A stretch of DNA of 39,137 nucleotides, taken from NCBI GenBank assembly GCA_937876865.1, contig CALEFF010000026.1:1-39137 (forward strand). The letters are read 5' to 3'. Shown here in pieces: positions 8,104 to 15,818 of this stretch. Within the stretch, counting starts at the first letter, position 1. Every line of letters begins with the position of its first letter. A program made the translations under genes and the position numbers. The DNA comes from an uncultured Bacteroidales bacterium. GTDB taxonomy: Bacteria; Bacteroidota; Bacteroidia; Bacteroidales; P3. The notes below the pieces were generated by a model. That model saw only the letters and a program-made list of their open reading frames with translations. It did not search any database and was not told the DNA's origin.

Positions 8104-9390
8104 TTATGCGTGGAAAATCAATGTGCTCATTAAATAGAATGTTCCTGCACCTGCAAGATATCCTATCAAAGCCCAAAGTGATATTTTCTTCAAATACCAA
8201 ATGAAGTCTATTTTTTCCATTCCCATAACTGCTACACCTGCTGCTGAACCTATGATTAAAAGGCTTCCTCCTGTACCTGCACAGTATGCAAGGCCTTCCC
8301 AGAATGCTCCATCAACTGCAAAATTTCCTATTGCTTCAATTGGATACATTCCCATAGCGGCTGCAACCAAAGGAACATTGTCTATGATAGATGAAAGCAC
8401 ACCTATAACGATGTTAATCACGTAAACGTTTCCTAATTTATCAAGGTTTTCAGCCAAAAGTGCCAAATGTCCTGCTTCGTTCAAGCAACTTACTGCCATA
8501 AGAATACCAAGGAAGAACAATACAGAAGGTACGTCTACTTTTTGTATGATTGCAGTAACGTTTAATCTTGAATAATTCGATGGATTGTTCTTGTGCATAA
8601 TTTCAGTTGTTATCCAAAGTATTCCTAATCCGAATAAAATTCCAAGATATGGAGGAAGGTGAGTTATTGTCTTAAAGAAAGGAACGAATAACAATAATCC
8701 GACTCCCATACAAAGAATAAGAAGGCTTTGTTTTCTTGTAACGCTTGAAGTAGCTTCTGATTCTACTTTTTCAGGTCTTTCAAGTTTTCCTTTCATTGTC
8801 ATACCTATGATTGCAACAGGCACAAGTAATGAAACCAATGAAGGAATTATTGTTTCTAATATAATATTTCCTGCTGTGATGTTACCTTTTATCCAAAGCA
8901 TAATAGTAGTTACGTCTCCGATTGGCGACCATGCTCCACCGGCATTTGCTGCAAGGATAACCATACCTGCAAAGAACCAACGAGTGTTTTTGTCTGCTAC
9001 AAGTTTTCTAAGCAATGCACACATAACAATAGAAGTTGTTAAGTTATCAAGCACTGCTGACATGAAGAATGTAAGGATAGAGATAATCCACAACAATTTT
9101 CTTTTGCTTGTTGTTGTGATTCTGTCTGTGATAATTGAGAAACCATCGTGTTTATCTATGATTTCAACAATTGTCATCGCACCTAAGAGGAAGAAAAGTA
9201 TTTCTGCTGTTTCCCCAAGGTGATGAATCAAAGCACCGCCTTCAATTCCTGGTCCGAACAAGGCAAATACTGCCCATATTACTGCTGCTAATAATACTGC
9301 TGTTGCAGATTTGTTAATTTTTAACGGGTGTTCCAACGCTATCATGGCATATCCTATGACAAAGATAGCAATCATCAGTCCGAAATACAT
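8104..9390 (-). CDS. nhaD: NhaD-type Na+/H+ antiporter
   Basis: The 428-residue protein is strongly hydrophobic, with about a dozen membrane segments, and belongs to the NhaD group of the ion transporter superfamily. It should exchange Na+ (or Li+) for H+ across the inner membrane. Family-typical stretches are IALEHPLKINKSATAVLLAA, AVLDNLTTSIVMCALLRKL, AANAGGAWSPIGDVTTIMLW and SSIIDNVPLVAAAMGMYP; the Asp residues in these segments are the likely ion-binding positions. It lies 45 bases downstream of yidC with no promoter motif between, so read-through from yidC is likely. A strong terminator follows. Confidence 0.93.
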   Translation of the reverse strand: MYFGLMIAIFVIGYAMIALEHPLKINKSATAVLLAAVIWAVFALFGPGIEGGALIHHLGETAEILFFLLGAMTIVEIIDKHDGFSIITDRITTTSKRKLLWIISILTFFMSAVLDNLTTSIVMCALLRKLVADKNTRWFFAGMVILAANAGGAWSPIGDVTTIMLWIKGNITAGNIILETIIPSLVSLLVPVAIIGMTMKGKLERPEKVESEATSSVTRKQSLLILCMGVGLLLFVPFFKTITHLPPYLGILFGLGILWITTEIMHKNNPSNYSRLNVTAIIQKVDVPSVLFFLGILMAVSCLNEAGHLALLAENLDKLGNVYVINIVIGVLSSIIDNVPLVAAAMGMYPIEAIGNFAVDGAFWEGLAYCAGTGGSLLIIGSAAGVAVMGMEKIDFIWYLKKISLWALIGYLAGAGTFYLMSTLIFHA

Positions 9391-9435
9391 GATACTTGTT
9401 TTTTAATTAATACTTTATTTGATTTTTTGGGTTTA

Positions 9436-11409
9436 TTATTTTCTGCGTTGTTGTTGTTTTTTTCTTTCTTCCAAGATTGCTTGGTTTTGTTTTTCTAAGG
9501 CTTCTATTCTTTGTTGCCATTTCGATTTCTTTAATGGCTTTTTAGCGTTTGCTTCTAAGCGTTGCAACACTTTTTTCTCGTCAATTGTTTTTCTAATTAT
9601 AAACATTTGCAAGAATGTAAAGCACAATGAAATGAAGTAATAGTAGTTTAAGGCTGCCGAGAAGCTGTTAAAGATAAACAACATCATAATTGGCATAAAA
9701 TACATCATAAATTTCATTCCCGGCATAGTTTGTGTTTGTGCTTGTTGCTTCATTGAGATGTGAGTGTATATCAATTGTGCTGCTGTCATAAGCAAACAGA
9801 ACAAAGAAATATGATTTCCGTAGAATGGAATATTGAATGGTAGGTTTAATATTGAGTCATAAGTTGAAAGGTCGTCTGCCCAAAGGAAAGATTGTTGTCT
9901 TAACTCGATTGAAGCAGGGAAGAAACGGAACATAGCAACCAAAATAGGGAATTGAATCAACATTGGCAAACAACCTGCCATAGGTTTAATGCCTGCTCTT
10001 TTGTAAAGATTCATCACTGCTTGTTGTTTTTGCATTGCTTGTTCTTGTTTTGGATATTTTTCGTTTATCTTTTGAACCTCAGGTGCGATAACTTTCATTT
10101 TTGCAGAGGAGGCAAATTGTTTATAGGCCAATGGGAACAAAACTATCTTTACAAGTATTGTAAGAATCAAGATAATCAATCCCATACTCCAACCAAAACT
10201 TTGTAAGAAGTCAAAGACAGGAATAATTACGAAACGATTTATCCATTGAAGTAAGAAAAATCCCCAACCAAGTGGTATTATTTCTTCCATTTGTAAGTCA
10301 TAGTCGCTAATAACTGCATATTTGTTTGGTCCAAAGAAGAATTCCATATCATATTCGTAGTGATTCTTTTCTTCATCGTAAGGAATGCTTATATTAGAAG
10401 ACATTGTACGAAGGTAATTGTCTTTTTCTCCTTTTTCTGTTTGGGTTTGCATTGTAGAAGAAATAAATCCTTCTCCTGTATTTGAGATAAGGGCTGTTGA
10501 AAAGAATTGTTGTTTGTAAGAAATCCATTTGACAGGCACTCCGTTTTCTTCTTTATTGTCATCAACTCCGTTTTCTTTTAGGTATTCTACCTCATCTTTC
10601 AAAAGATAGTAAACAGATGTGCTTTTATTTTCTACACTTCCGTCTTTTTCTTTCATTCTTAATTTAGATTCCCAAACAAATTCTAAATTGTTTCTATCAC
10701 TTATTACGTTATTTAAATTATGTGATATAATATCAAAGCCAACTCTGTAATCATTTCCTTTTAGGGTGTAGCGATATTCAAGATATGCAACGTCTTTTGC
10801 AAGAGAGTCTAATTGATTTGTATAGATACGCATGCTTATTACTACGCTGTCTTCTCCTTTTACTTTGATTGGTGTGTTTTCTTTGTAGGTTTTGTTATTT
10901 ACAAACACTTCAAAATTCAAATCCTTAGTTTGTAATAATCTTGAACCTAAGGATAGATTTAATCCATAGTCGTTTCCATCTTTTATAAAGAAGCGTACGC
11001 TGTCTTGATAATAGGTTTTGTATTCTGCAAGATAGACTTGGTCAATTTTTCCTCCTAATGTGTTAAAGTCTATGCGTAGTAAATCGTTTTCTACAAAAAG
11101 ATGTCTTTCTGGATTTAAGGCTGCATTAGAGAAAACCCCGAAATAATCCTCTAATGCTTTTTGTGCTTCAACGGCAGTTGAATCTTCTGACTTTGCAACT
11201 GCTATTGTTTGACGTAATTCTTCTTGTTTTGTTAGTGTATTAGGTGTTGCTTTTTCTGCTTTTTCACTTGCTCTTTTTTGTAGGGCTAAAACCGAATCTT
11301 GTTTTCTCTTTATTTCGGCTTTTTCTTCCTCTGAGGGTTGTATCATACACATCCACGCAGTCATTACAGCGAAAATCAACACTAATCCAATAATCGTTTT
11401 TTTATCCAT
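9436..11409 (-). CDS. yidC: Membrane protein insertase YidC
   Basis: YidC inserts and folds inner-membrane proteins, alone or with SecYEG. The 657-residue protein has the Gram-negative layout: an N-terminal membrane anchor (TIIGLVLIFAVMTAWMCMI), a large periplasmic beta-sandwich domain, and the conserved five-segment core starting near SFGWSMGLIILILTILVKIV. The core includes a cytoplasmic coiled loop with KYPKQEQAMQKQQAVMNLYK and the hydrophobic stretch GCLPMLIQFPILVAMF. The basic C-terminal tail (KKSKWQQRIEAL onward) may contact the ribosome. It is probably the first gene of a yidC-nhaD transcript. Confidence 0.97.
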   Translation of the reverse strand: MDKKTIIGLVLIFAVMTAWMCMIQPSEEEKAEIKRKQDSVLALQKRASEKAEKATPNTLTKQEELRQTIAVAKSEDSTAVEAQKALEDYFGVFSNAALNPERHLFVENDLLRIDFNTLGGKIDQVYLAEYKTYYQDSVRFFIKDGNDYGLNLSLGSRLLQTKDLNFEVFVNNKTYKENTPIKVKGEDSVVISMRIYTNQLDSLAKDVAYLEYRYTLKGNDYRVGFDIISHNLNNVISDRNNLEFVWESKLRMKEKDGSVENKSTSVYYLLKDEVEYLKENGVDDNKEENGVPVKWISYKQQFFSTALISNTGEGFISSTMQTQTEKGEKDNYLRTMSSNISIPYDEEKNHYEYDMEFFFGPNKYAVISDYDLQMEEIIPLGWGFFLLQWINRFVIIPVFDFLQSFGWSMGLIILILTILVKIVLFPLAYKQFASSAKMKVIAPEVQKINEKYPKQEQAMQKQQAVMNLYKRAGIKPMAGCLPMLIQFPILVAMFRFFPASIELRQQSFLWADDLSTYDSILNLPFNIPFYGNHISLFCLLMTAAQLIYTHISMKQQAQTQTMPGMKFMMYFMPIMMLFIFNSFSAALNYYYFISLCFTFLQMFIIRKTIDEKKVLQRLEANAKKPLKKSKWQQRIEALEKQNQAILEERKKQQQRRK

Positions 11410-11466
11410 TGCGTTTTATTTTATTTTTTCTAAATAATACTCTTTTAATTTGACAAAACAAAGTCG

Positions 11467-11496
11467 CAAAAGTACTAAAAAAAAGATTGAAACAAG
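11467..11496 (-). promoter_or_regulatory. Probable promoter of yidC
   Basis: TACTTTTG (11474-11467, minus strand) is a full -7 match. The best -33 candidate is CTTG (11496-11493) with a short spacer of 18 bases. The predicted leader is about 50 bases. Confidence 0.4.
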
Positions 11497-11509
11497 AATT
11501 TTTTGAGGT

Positions 11510-12820
11510 TTATTTTAATTTTTTTACAAAAATCTTCTTTTTACTCATTATCATCATTAGCAAACTTCTTCCTAATAAATAAGTTAGGAAAGCAAGCCAT
11601 AGGGCGTTATTGCCTATTATTGTATTTAAAGAAAAGTATATTAAAAAAAATGCAGCAGTTGAAATAAATATTGCATTTCGCATTATGACTGACTCGGTTA
11701 AGCCAATGAGTATGCCATCGTAAAGAAAGGCTATAAAGCCTGTAACGGGAATTAAAAGTATCCAAAATAAATAATTCTTCGCAAAAGAAATAACGTCTTG
11801 ATTGTCGGTAAAGATTCCAAGAATGTTTTCGCCAAAGAGTGCATATATAACAATGAAGACTATGGAAACAACTCCTCCCCATAGGAGAAATCGTTTTACA
11901 AAGGCTTGTAAAAGGGGGTAATTGTTCTCGCCTTTTGCTTTTCCACACAAAGATTCGGCTGCGTAGGCAAATCCGTCCATAAAGTAAGAAAACAAAGTAA
12001 AGAATTGCATTAAGAGTGTGTTCATTGCAAGGGTTGGATATGGCATTTTTGTTGAGGCTATTGTGAAATAACTTGTTACTATTATCAAACAAAGTGTGCG
12101 AAGAAAGATGTCGGAATTTATTTTAAAGAATAATTTCATTTTTTCTAAGGATAATGCTTTTTTTACATTGAAATATTTTGAAATTTCTTTGTATTTTTTT
12201 CGCAATATCAAGAGTGTTGTAATCAAGCCTCCGTATTGTGCTATTACTGTACCTAAGGCTACTCCTTTTATCGACATATCGAAATAGAAAACCAAAACAA
12301 AACTAAATATTATATTGAGAATGTTGATTATTATTGAAATCCACATAGGGTTTTTAGAGTCTTGCATTCCTATCAGCCAACCTTTCAGTGCATACATAGA
12401 GAGTGTGGCTGGTGCTGCCCATATTCTAATTGAGAAATAACCGAGTGCTAAGGCTCCAACTGAGTTTTTGTCTTCAATTAACATCATTGACAAGATTCCA
12501 ATAGGCTTTTGAAAAATTATTAAAAGAAGTGCTGCTACTATTGCTATGAAACAGGCTCTAAGAAGTATGTTTGCTTGTTCTTCTTTGTCTTTTGCTCCGT
12601 AGGCTTGTGCGGTAAATCCGCTTGTTCCCATTCTTAGAAATCCAAAGTTCCAATAAATGATATTGAAAATCATGGTCCCTACTGCTATTGCTCCAATATA
12701 ATCGGCTCCATCGCCATTGTTTAAATGTCCTACAATGGCCGTATCAACCATTCCTAATAAAGGAACAGTAATATTGGTGATTATATTGGGAATGGCTAAG
12801 CGTAGGATTTGTTTGTTCAT
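11510..12820 (-). CDS. MATE family efflux transporter
   Basis: The 436-residue integral membrane protein has about twelve segments and MATE signatures in the first half: LRLAIPNIITNITVPLLGMV, DTAIVGHL and FGFLRMGTSGFTAQAYG. The second half repeats the layout (FFTLFSYFMDGFAYAAESLCG). Such proteins expel drugs or metabolites by Na+ or H+ antiport; it looks closer to the DinF branch than to NorM, but the substrate cannot be read. Its ATG directly follows the stop codon of the upstream gene (no spacer), implying translational coupling with that heme-type membrane protein. Confidence 0.9.
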   Translation of the reverse strand: MNKQILRLAIPNIITNITVPLLGMVDTAIVGHLNNGDGADYIGAIAVGTMIFNIIYWNFGFLRMGTSGFTAQAYGAKDKEEQANILLRACFIAIVAALLLIIFQKPIGILSMMLIEDKNSVGALALGYFSIRIWAAPATLSMYALKGWLIGMQDSKNPMWISIIINILNIIFSFVLVFYFDMSIKGVALGTVIAQYGGLITTLLILRKKYKEISKYFNVKKALSLEKMKLFFKINSDIFLRTLCLIIVTSYFTIASTKMPYPTLAMNTLLMQFFTLFSYFMDGFAYAAESLCGKAKGENNYPLLQAFVKRFLLWGGVVSIVFIVIYALFGENILGIFTDNQDVISFAKNYLFWILLIPVTGFIAFLYDGILIGLTESVIMRNAIFISTAAFFLIYFSLNTIIGNNALWLAFLTYLLGRSLLMMIMSKKKIFVKKLK

Positions 12821-13516
12821 TTACTTTTTCTTGGAAATCATTGTTGTGTAATATTTATAATGCCATACTATGTGTATAACTGCTATGATGGTCATTGCTA
12901 TTCCGAATTCTACGTGCCAAGTCAAGAAGGTTCTGAACCAATCCATACAAAAACCATAGTTTATTTGTAAGGCTAATAAAAATCCTAATAAACAAGATAC
13001 TAAAAAGGTTATAAGCAATATTACATTCCAAATCTTACGATGAGATAGTTTTTTTAATTTTCCTGCTTTTACCAATATAAAGGTAAAAAGGTATGCAAGC
13101 AAAACTATTGATGAGATAAGAATAATGTTATAGGGCTTTTTTGTTTTCTTTGTCTTTTGTTTTACCTCTGCTTTGATTGGGGTAATTTGCTCAGTTGCTG
13201 TTTGAGTTGTTATTATGGGTTGAATTTCTTCTTTTTCTTGTTGAACAATAGGTTTTTCTTCTTGTTTTTTTACCTCTTGTTTTGGTTTTACTTCTTCTAC
13301 TTGGGTTGTTATAGTTTCTGCAACTGCTTCTTCTTTTTGCACTAAACCATTATCACAAAACGAATCGCCATTTTCATCATAGAATCTTCCACATTCTCCT
13401 GTGCAATTGACTTTTTCTCCAAAAGGACATTGTGCTTGGAGTGTAAACGGCATTAGGAAAAACAAGCCAAATGCCAAAGTATAAAACATTTTTTTTAGTT
13501 TGAAATTTTCTTTCAT
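12821..13516 (-). CDS. Exported Cys-rich protein with heme-type (DUF4405/cytochrome b561-like) membrane domain
   Basis: The 231-residue protein starts with a signal peptide ending LQAQ, followed by a Cys-rich segment (CPFGEKVNCTGECGRFYDEN, then GDSFCDNG) that resembles a small metal-binding or EF-hand-like loop. A long Lys/Glu/Gln-rich linker (about residues 60-130) leads to three membrane helices. His residues sit where b-type heme ligands lie in DUF4405/b561-like bundles: LSHRKIWN, FLTWHVEFG and AVIHIVWHYKYY. A membrane electron-transfer or heme-sensing role is inferred from this pattern only. It heads a two-gene unit with the MATE gene and has a promoter and two palindromic sites upstream. 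Confidence 0.65.
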   Translation of the reverse strand: MKENFKLKKMFYTLAFGLFFLMPFTLQAQCPFGEKVNCTGECGRFYDENGDSFCDNGLVQKEEAVAETITTQVEEVKPKQEVKKQEEKPIVQQEKEEIQPIITTQTATEQITPIKAEVKQKTKKTKKPYNIILISSIVLLAYLFTFILVKAGKLKKLSHRKIWNVILLITFLVSCLLGFLLALQINYGFCMDWFRTFLTWHVEFGIAMTIIAVIHIVWHYKYYTTMISKKK

Positions 13517-13539
13517 AGTTTATCTCTCTTAATTTTTTG

Positions 13540-13571
13540 CAAAGATAGGGCTAAAAAACAACAAAATGAAA
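13540..13571 (-). promoter_or_regulatory. Probable promoter of the heme-type protein/MATE unit
   Basis: TATCTTTG (13547-13540, minus strand) matches the -7 consensus. Twenty bases upstream is TTTC (13571-13568), one mismatch from TTTG. The predicted leader is about 17 bases. Confidence 0.5.
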
Positions 13572-13596
13572 TAAGCTAAAAAATAATTTTAAACTC

Positions 13597-13630
13597 TGCA
13601 CGATATGCAGACTCGACTGCACGTGGTGCA
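13597..13630. promoter_or_regulatory. Paired TGCA-N5-TGCA palindromes, candidate operator
   Basis: Two copies of TGCA-N5-TGCA lie at 13597-13609 and 13618-13630, exactly 21 bp apart (two helical turns). Both begin TGCACG, and flanking bases extend each inverted repeat to 5-6 bp arms. They lie about 26 bases upstream of the -33 box at 13571, where an activator would sit. The binding protein is unknown. Confidence 0.5.
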
Positions 13631-13887
13631 TACAATAATAAATAATAATAAAATAATAACTAAAAAGAAAAAAAAGAAAAATTTGGTAATAACAATAATA
13701 TGAATTTTAACAGCAACAAATGGGGCGGGAAAATTAAAAAAAGTTTAGTAAATTATCTTAATGTTAATTTACTGATTGTTTGTAATATAGAAAACTATGT
13801 TAAGAAAAAAATAATAAAAAAGTCGCTTTTATTCAATAAATAAGTGTATATTCGCAAACTGAATTAAACGAATAATTAAAAAGAACT

Positions 13888-15399
13888 ATGAGTAGTGTAG
13901 TCAGCAGAGGTAAAATCTCTCAAATAATCGGTGCTGTGATTGACGTAAACTTTCCAGCGGGCGAAACACTTCCTAATATTTATGATGCTTTACGCGTTAT
14001 AAAACAAGATGGTAGCGAATTGATATTGGAATGCCAACAAGACATTGGAGAAAACACTGTTAGAACAATTGCTATGGACTCAACAGATGGTTTACAACGT
14101 GGTTTGGTTGTAGAAAATCTTGGAGAACCTATATCAATGCCTGTTGGTGAAGACATTAATGGAAGACTTTTTAATGTAATTGGGCAAACAATTGACGGAA
14201 TTGAGCCTGTTAAAAGAGAAAAATCATATCCTATACATAGAACTCCTCCTAAATTTGAAAACCTTTCTACTTCAACCGAAGTGCTTTACACAGGTATCAA
14301 GGTTATTGACTTGATTGAGCCTTATGCAAAGGGAGGAAAAATCGGTTTGTTTGGTGGTGCAGGTGTTGGAAAGACTGTTTTCATTCAAGAAATGATTAAC
14401 AACATCGCAAAAAAATACTCTGGACAATCAGTTTTCGCAGGTGTTGGAGAAAGAACTCGTGAGGGAAATGACCTTCTTAGAGAAATGATTGAGAGTGGTG
14501 TTATTTCATACGGAGATGAGTTTAAAGAAGATATGCTAAAAGGCGGTTGGGATCTTTCAAAGGTAGATAAAGAAGCCTTAAAGAATAGTAAATGTACTCT
14601 TGTCTTTGGACAAATGAACGAACCACCGGGAGCAAGAGCGAGAGTTGCTCTTTCTGGTTTGACTGTTGCTGAGTATTATCGTGATGGTGATGAAACAACA
14701 GGAGGAAAAGACATCTTGTTATTTATTGACAACATTTTCCGTTTCACACAAGCAGGTAGTGAGGTGTCAGCCTTATTAGGACGTATGCCTTCTGCGGTAG
14801 GTTATCAACCAACCTTAGCTTCTGAAATGGGGGTTATGCAAGAACGTATTACTTCTACTAATCGTGGTTCTATTACTTCTGTTCAAGCGGTGTATGTTCC
14901 TGCTGACGACTTGACAGACCCTGCTCCTGCAACAACTTTTGCTCACTTGGACGCTCAAACCGTATTATCAAGAAAAATTAGTGAATTAGGTATATATCCA
15001 GCTGTGGATCCTTTGGAATCAAGTTCAAGAATCTTGACTCCGGAAGTTGTTGGAGATTTGCATTATCAAACTGCTCAAAGAGTTAAGATGATTCTTCAAA
15101 GATATTCTGAACTTCAAGATATAATTGCTATCTTAGGTATGGAAGAATTGTCAGAAGAAGACAGATTAACTGTTGCAAGAGCAAGACGTGTTCAAAGATT
15201 CTTGTCTCAACCTTTCCACGTTGCTGAACAATTTACAGGTATTCCAGGTGCTTTCGTTTCTATTGAAGATACTATCAAAGGTTTCAATATGATTATGGAC
15301 GGAGAAGTTGACCAATATCCAGAAGCAGCCTTTATGATGGTTGGAACAATTGAGGAAGCAATAGAAAAAGGAAAGAAATTGATGGAAGCTGCTAAATAA
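13888..15399 (+). CDS. atpD: ATP synthase F1 subunit beta
   Basis: This is the catalytic subunit of F1F0 ATP synthase, at the cytoplasmic face of the inner membrane. It has 503 residues, a normal length for Bacteroidota. The Walker A motif GGAGVGKT is at 156-163. Further signatures are GERTREGNDL, the Walker B region ILLFIDNIFRFTQAGSEVSA and the catalytic loop LLGRMPSAVGYQPTLASEMG. atpC follows after 11 bases. The other subunits (B, E, F, H, A, G) are not in the window, so the synthase genes are split between loci in this genome, as in a number of Bacteroidota. Confidence 0.98.
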   Translation: MSSVVSRGKISQIIGAVIDVNFPAGETLPNIYDALRVIKQDGSELILECQQDIGENTVRTIAMDSTDGLQRGLVVENLGEPISMPVGEDINGRLFNVIGQTIDGIEPVKREKSYPIHRTPPKFENLSTSTEVLYTGIKVIDLIEPYAKGGKIGLFGGAGVGKTVFIQEMINNIAKKYSGQSVFAGVGERTREGNDLLREMIESGVISYGDEFKEDMLKGGWDLSKVDKEALKNSKCTLVFGQMNEPPGARARVALSGLTVAEYYRDGDETTGGKDILLFIDNIFRFTQAGSEVSALLGRMPSAVGYQPTLASEMGVMQERITSTNRGSITSVQAVYVPADDLTDPAPATTFAHLDAQTVLSRKISELGIYPAVDPLESSSRILTPEVVGDLHYQTAQRVKMILQRYSELQDIIAILGMEELSEEDRLTVARARRVQRFLSQPFHVAEQFTGIPGAFVSIEDTIKGFNMIMDGEVDQYPEAAFMMVGTIEEAIEKGKKLMEAAK

Positions 15400-15410
15400 A
15401 CTGCAAGAAT

Positions 15411-15647
15411 ATGAAACTAAGTATAGTAAGTCCAGAAGAAACTCTTTACGAGGGTGAGGTTAAATCGGTAAAGATGCAAGGAATTGATGGAAAATTCCAA
15501 GTATTGAACAACCACGCACCTTTGATTTCGGCTCTTGGTAAGGGAGATATTGTGATAGAGGAAATCTCTGGCGAAAAAAAATCTTTTGCAATTAACAGCG
15601 GATTAGTTGAATTGGCTAAGAACGAGATTCATATTTTAGCTCAATAG
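15411..15647 (+). CDS. atpC: ATP synthase F1 subunit epsilon, short form
   Basis: The 78-residue protein contains only the N-terminal beta-sandwich of epsilon (KLSIVSPEETLYEGEVKSVK, then GKFQVLNNHAPLISALGKGD). The two-helix C-terminal domain that inhibits ATP hydrolysis in E. coli and Bacillus is missing. The stop is followed by a terminator, so this is the natural end and not a truncation. Short epsilons are common in Bacteroidota and some other anaerobes; it follows that inhibition by the epsilon hairpin cannot operate here. The last 32 bases overlap, tail to tail, the gene for a CWC protein on the other strand. Confidence 0.95.
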   Translation: MKLSIVSPEETLYEGEVKSVKMQGIDGKFQVLNNHAPLISALGKGDIVIEEISGEKKSFAINSGLVELAKNEIHILAQ

Positions 15648-15810
15648 GTTGAGCAAATAAAGACAAACAATCTTCACAAAGACATTCACTCCATTTGGAT
15701 TGAATGTCTTTTCTTTTTTCTTCGCTTAAATAATATTTTGTGCAGAAACATTCTGCATTGTGTTTACATTCAAATTCTTTTCCACAACGTGGACAAATTA
15801 CATTTCTCAT
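15616..15810 (-). CDS. Cysteine-rich CWC family protein
   Basis: This 64-residue protein has the CWC pattern: CPRCGKEFEC near the N-terminus, then ECFCTKYYLS, and a closing CLCEDCLSLF, about nine Cys in all. The paired Cys suggest zinc binding, but the function of the family is unknown. It starts 8 bases after the sigma-54-type regulator gene and is probably co-transcribed with it. Its 3' part overlaps atpC by 32 bases, and the atpDC terminator hairpin (15678-15711) is encoded within it on the opposite strand, so the same bases serve as codons and as a terminator. Confidence 0.85.
   Translation of the reverse strand: MRNVICPRCGKEFECKHNAECFCTKYYLSEEKRKDIQSKWSECLCEDCLSLFAQPIELKYESRS
15678..15720 (+). 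terminator. Rho-independent terminator of atpDC, inside the antisense CWC gene
   Basis: The arms 15678-15688 (AAAGACATTCA) and 15701-15711 (TGAATGTCTTT) form 11 perfect pairs; three more pairs (TCC/GGA) lie above one mismatch, with a 4-base loop. The T-rich run to 15720 makes it a good plus-strand terminator. It starts 31 bases after the atpC stop. Confidence 0.8.
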
Positions 15811-15818
15811 ATATAGTT

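Larger units (their letters stand above)
13517..13887. other. Divergent intergenic region between the heme-type protein and atpD
   Basis: These 371 bases hold no gene. On the left is a minus-strand promoter (13540-13571), then a short GC-richer island with two palindromic TGCA-N5-TGCA sites, then very A-rich DNA. For atpD I find no full-consensus promoter. A weak -7-like TATATTCG lies at 13847-13854, 33 bases ahead of the ATG, without a clear -33 partner. Confidence 0.6.

Noticed and set aside
8807..9223. A 138-codon plus-strand frame opposite nhaD
   Set aside because: It is antisense to a well-conserved antiporter and shows no domain or start context.
10905..10925. A tRNA T-arm-like string (TTCAAATCC)
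   Set aside because: It lies inside yidC codons and no cloverleaf can be built around it.
11607..12092. A 161-codon open frame on the minus strand within the MATE gene
   Set aside because: It lies in another frame of a clear transporter gene, is rich in Asn/Cys/Phe/Leu as expected from out-of-frame reading of membrane segments, and has no recognisable motif.
13847..13854. TATATTCG as the atpD promoter -7 box
   Set aside because: It deviates from TAnnTTTG and has no -33 partner at 19-22 bases; left unassigned.
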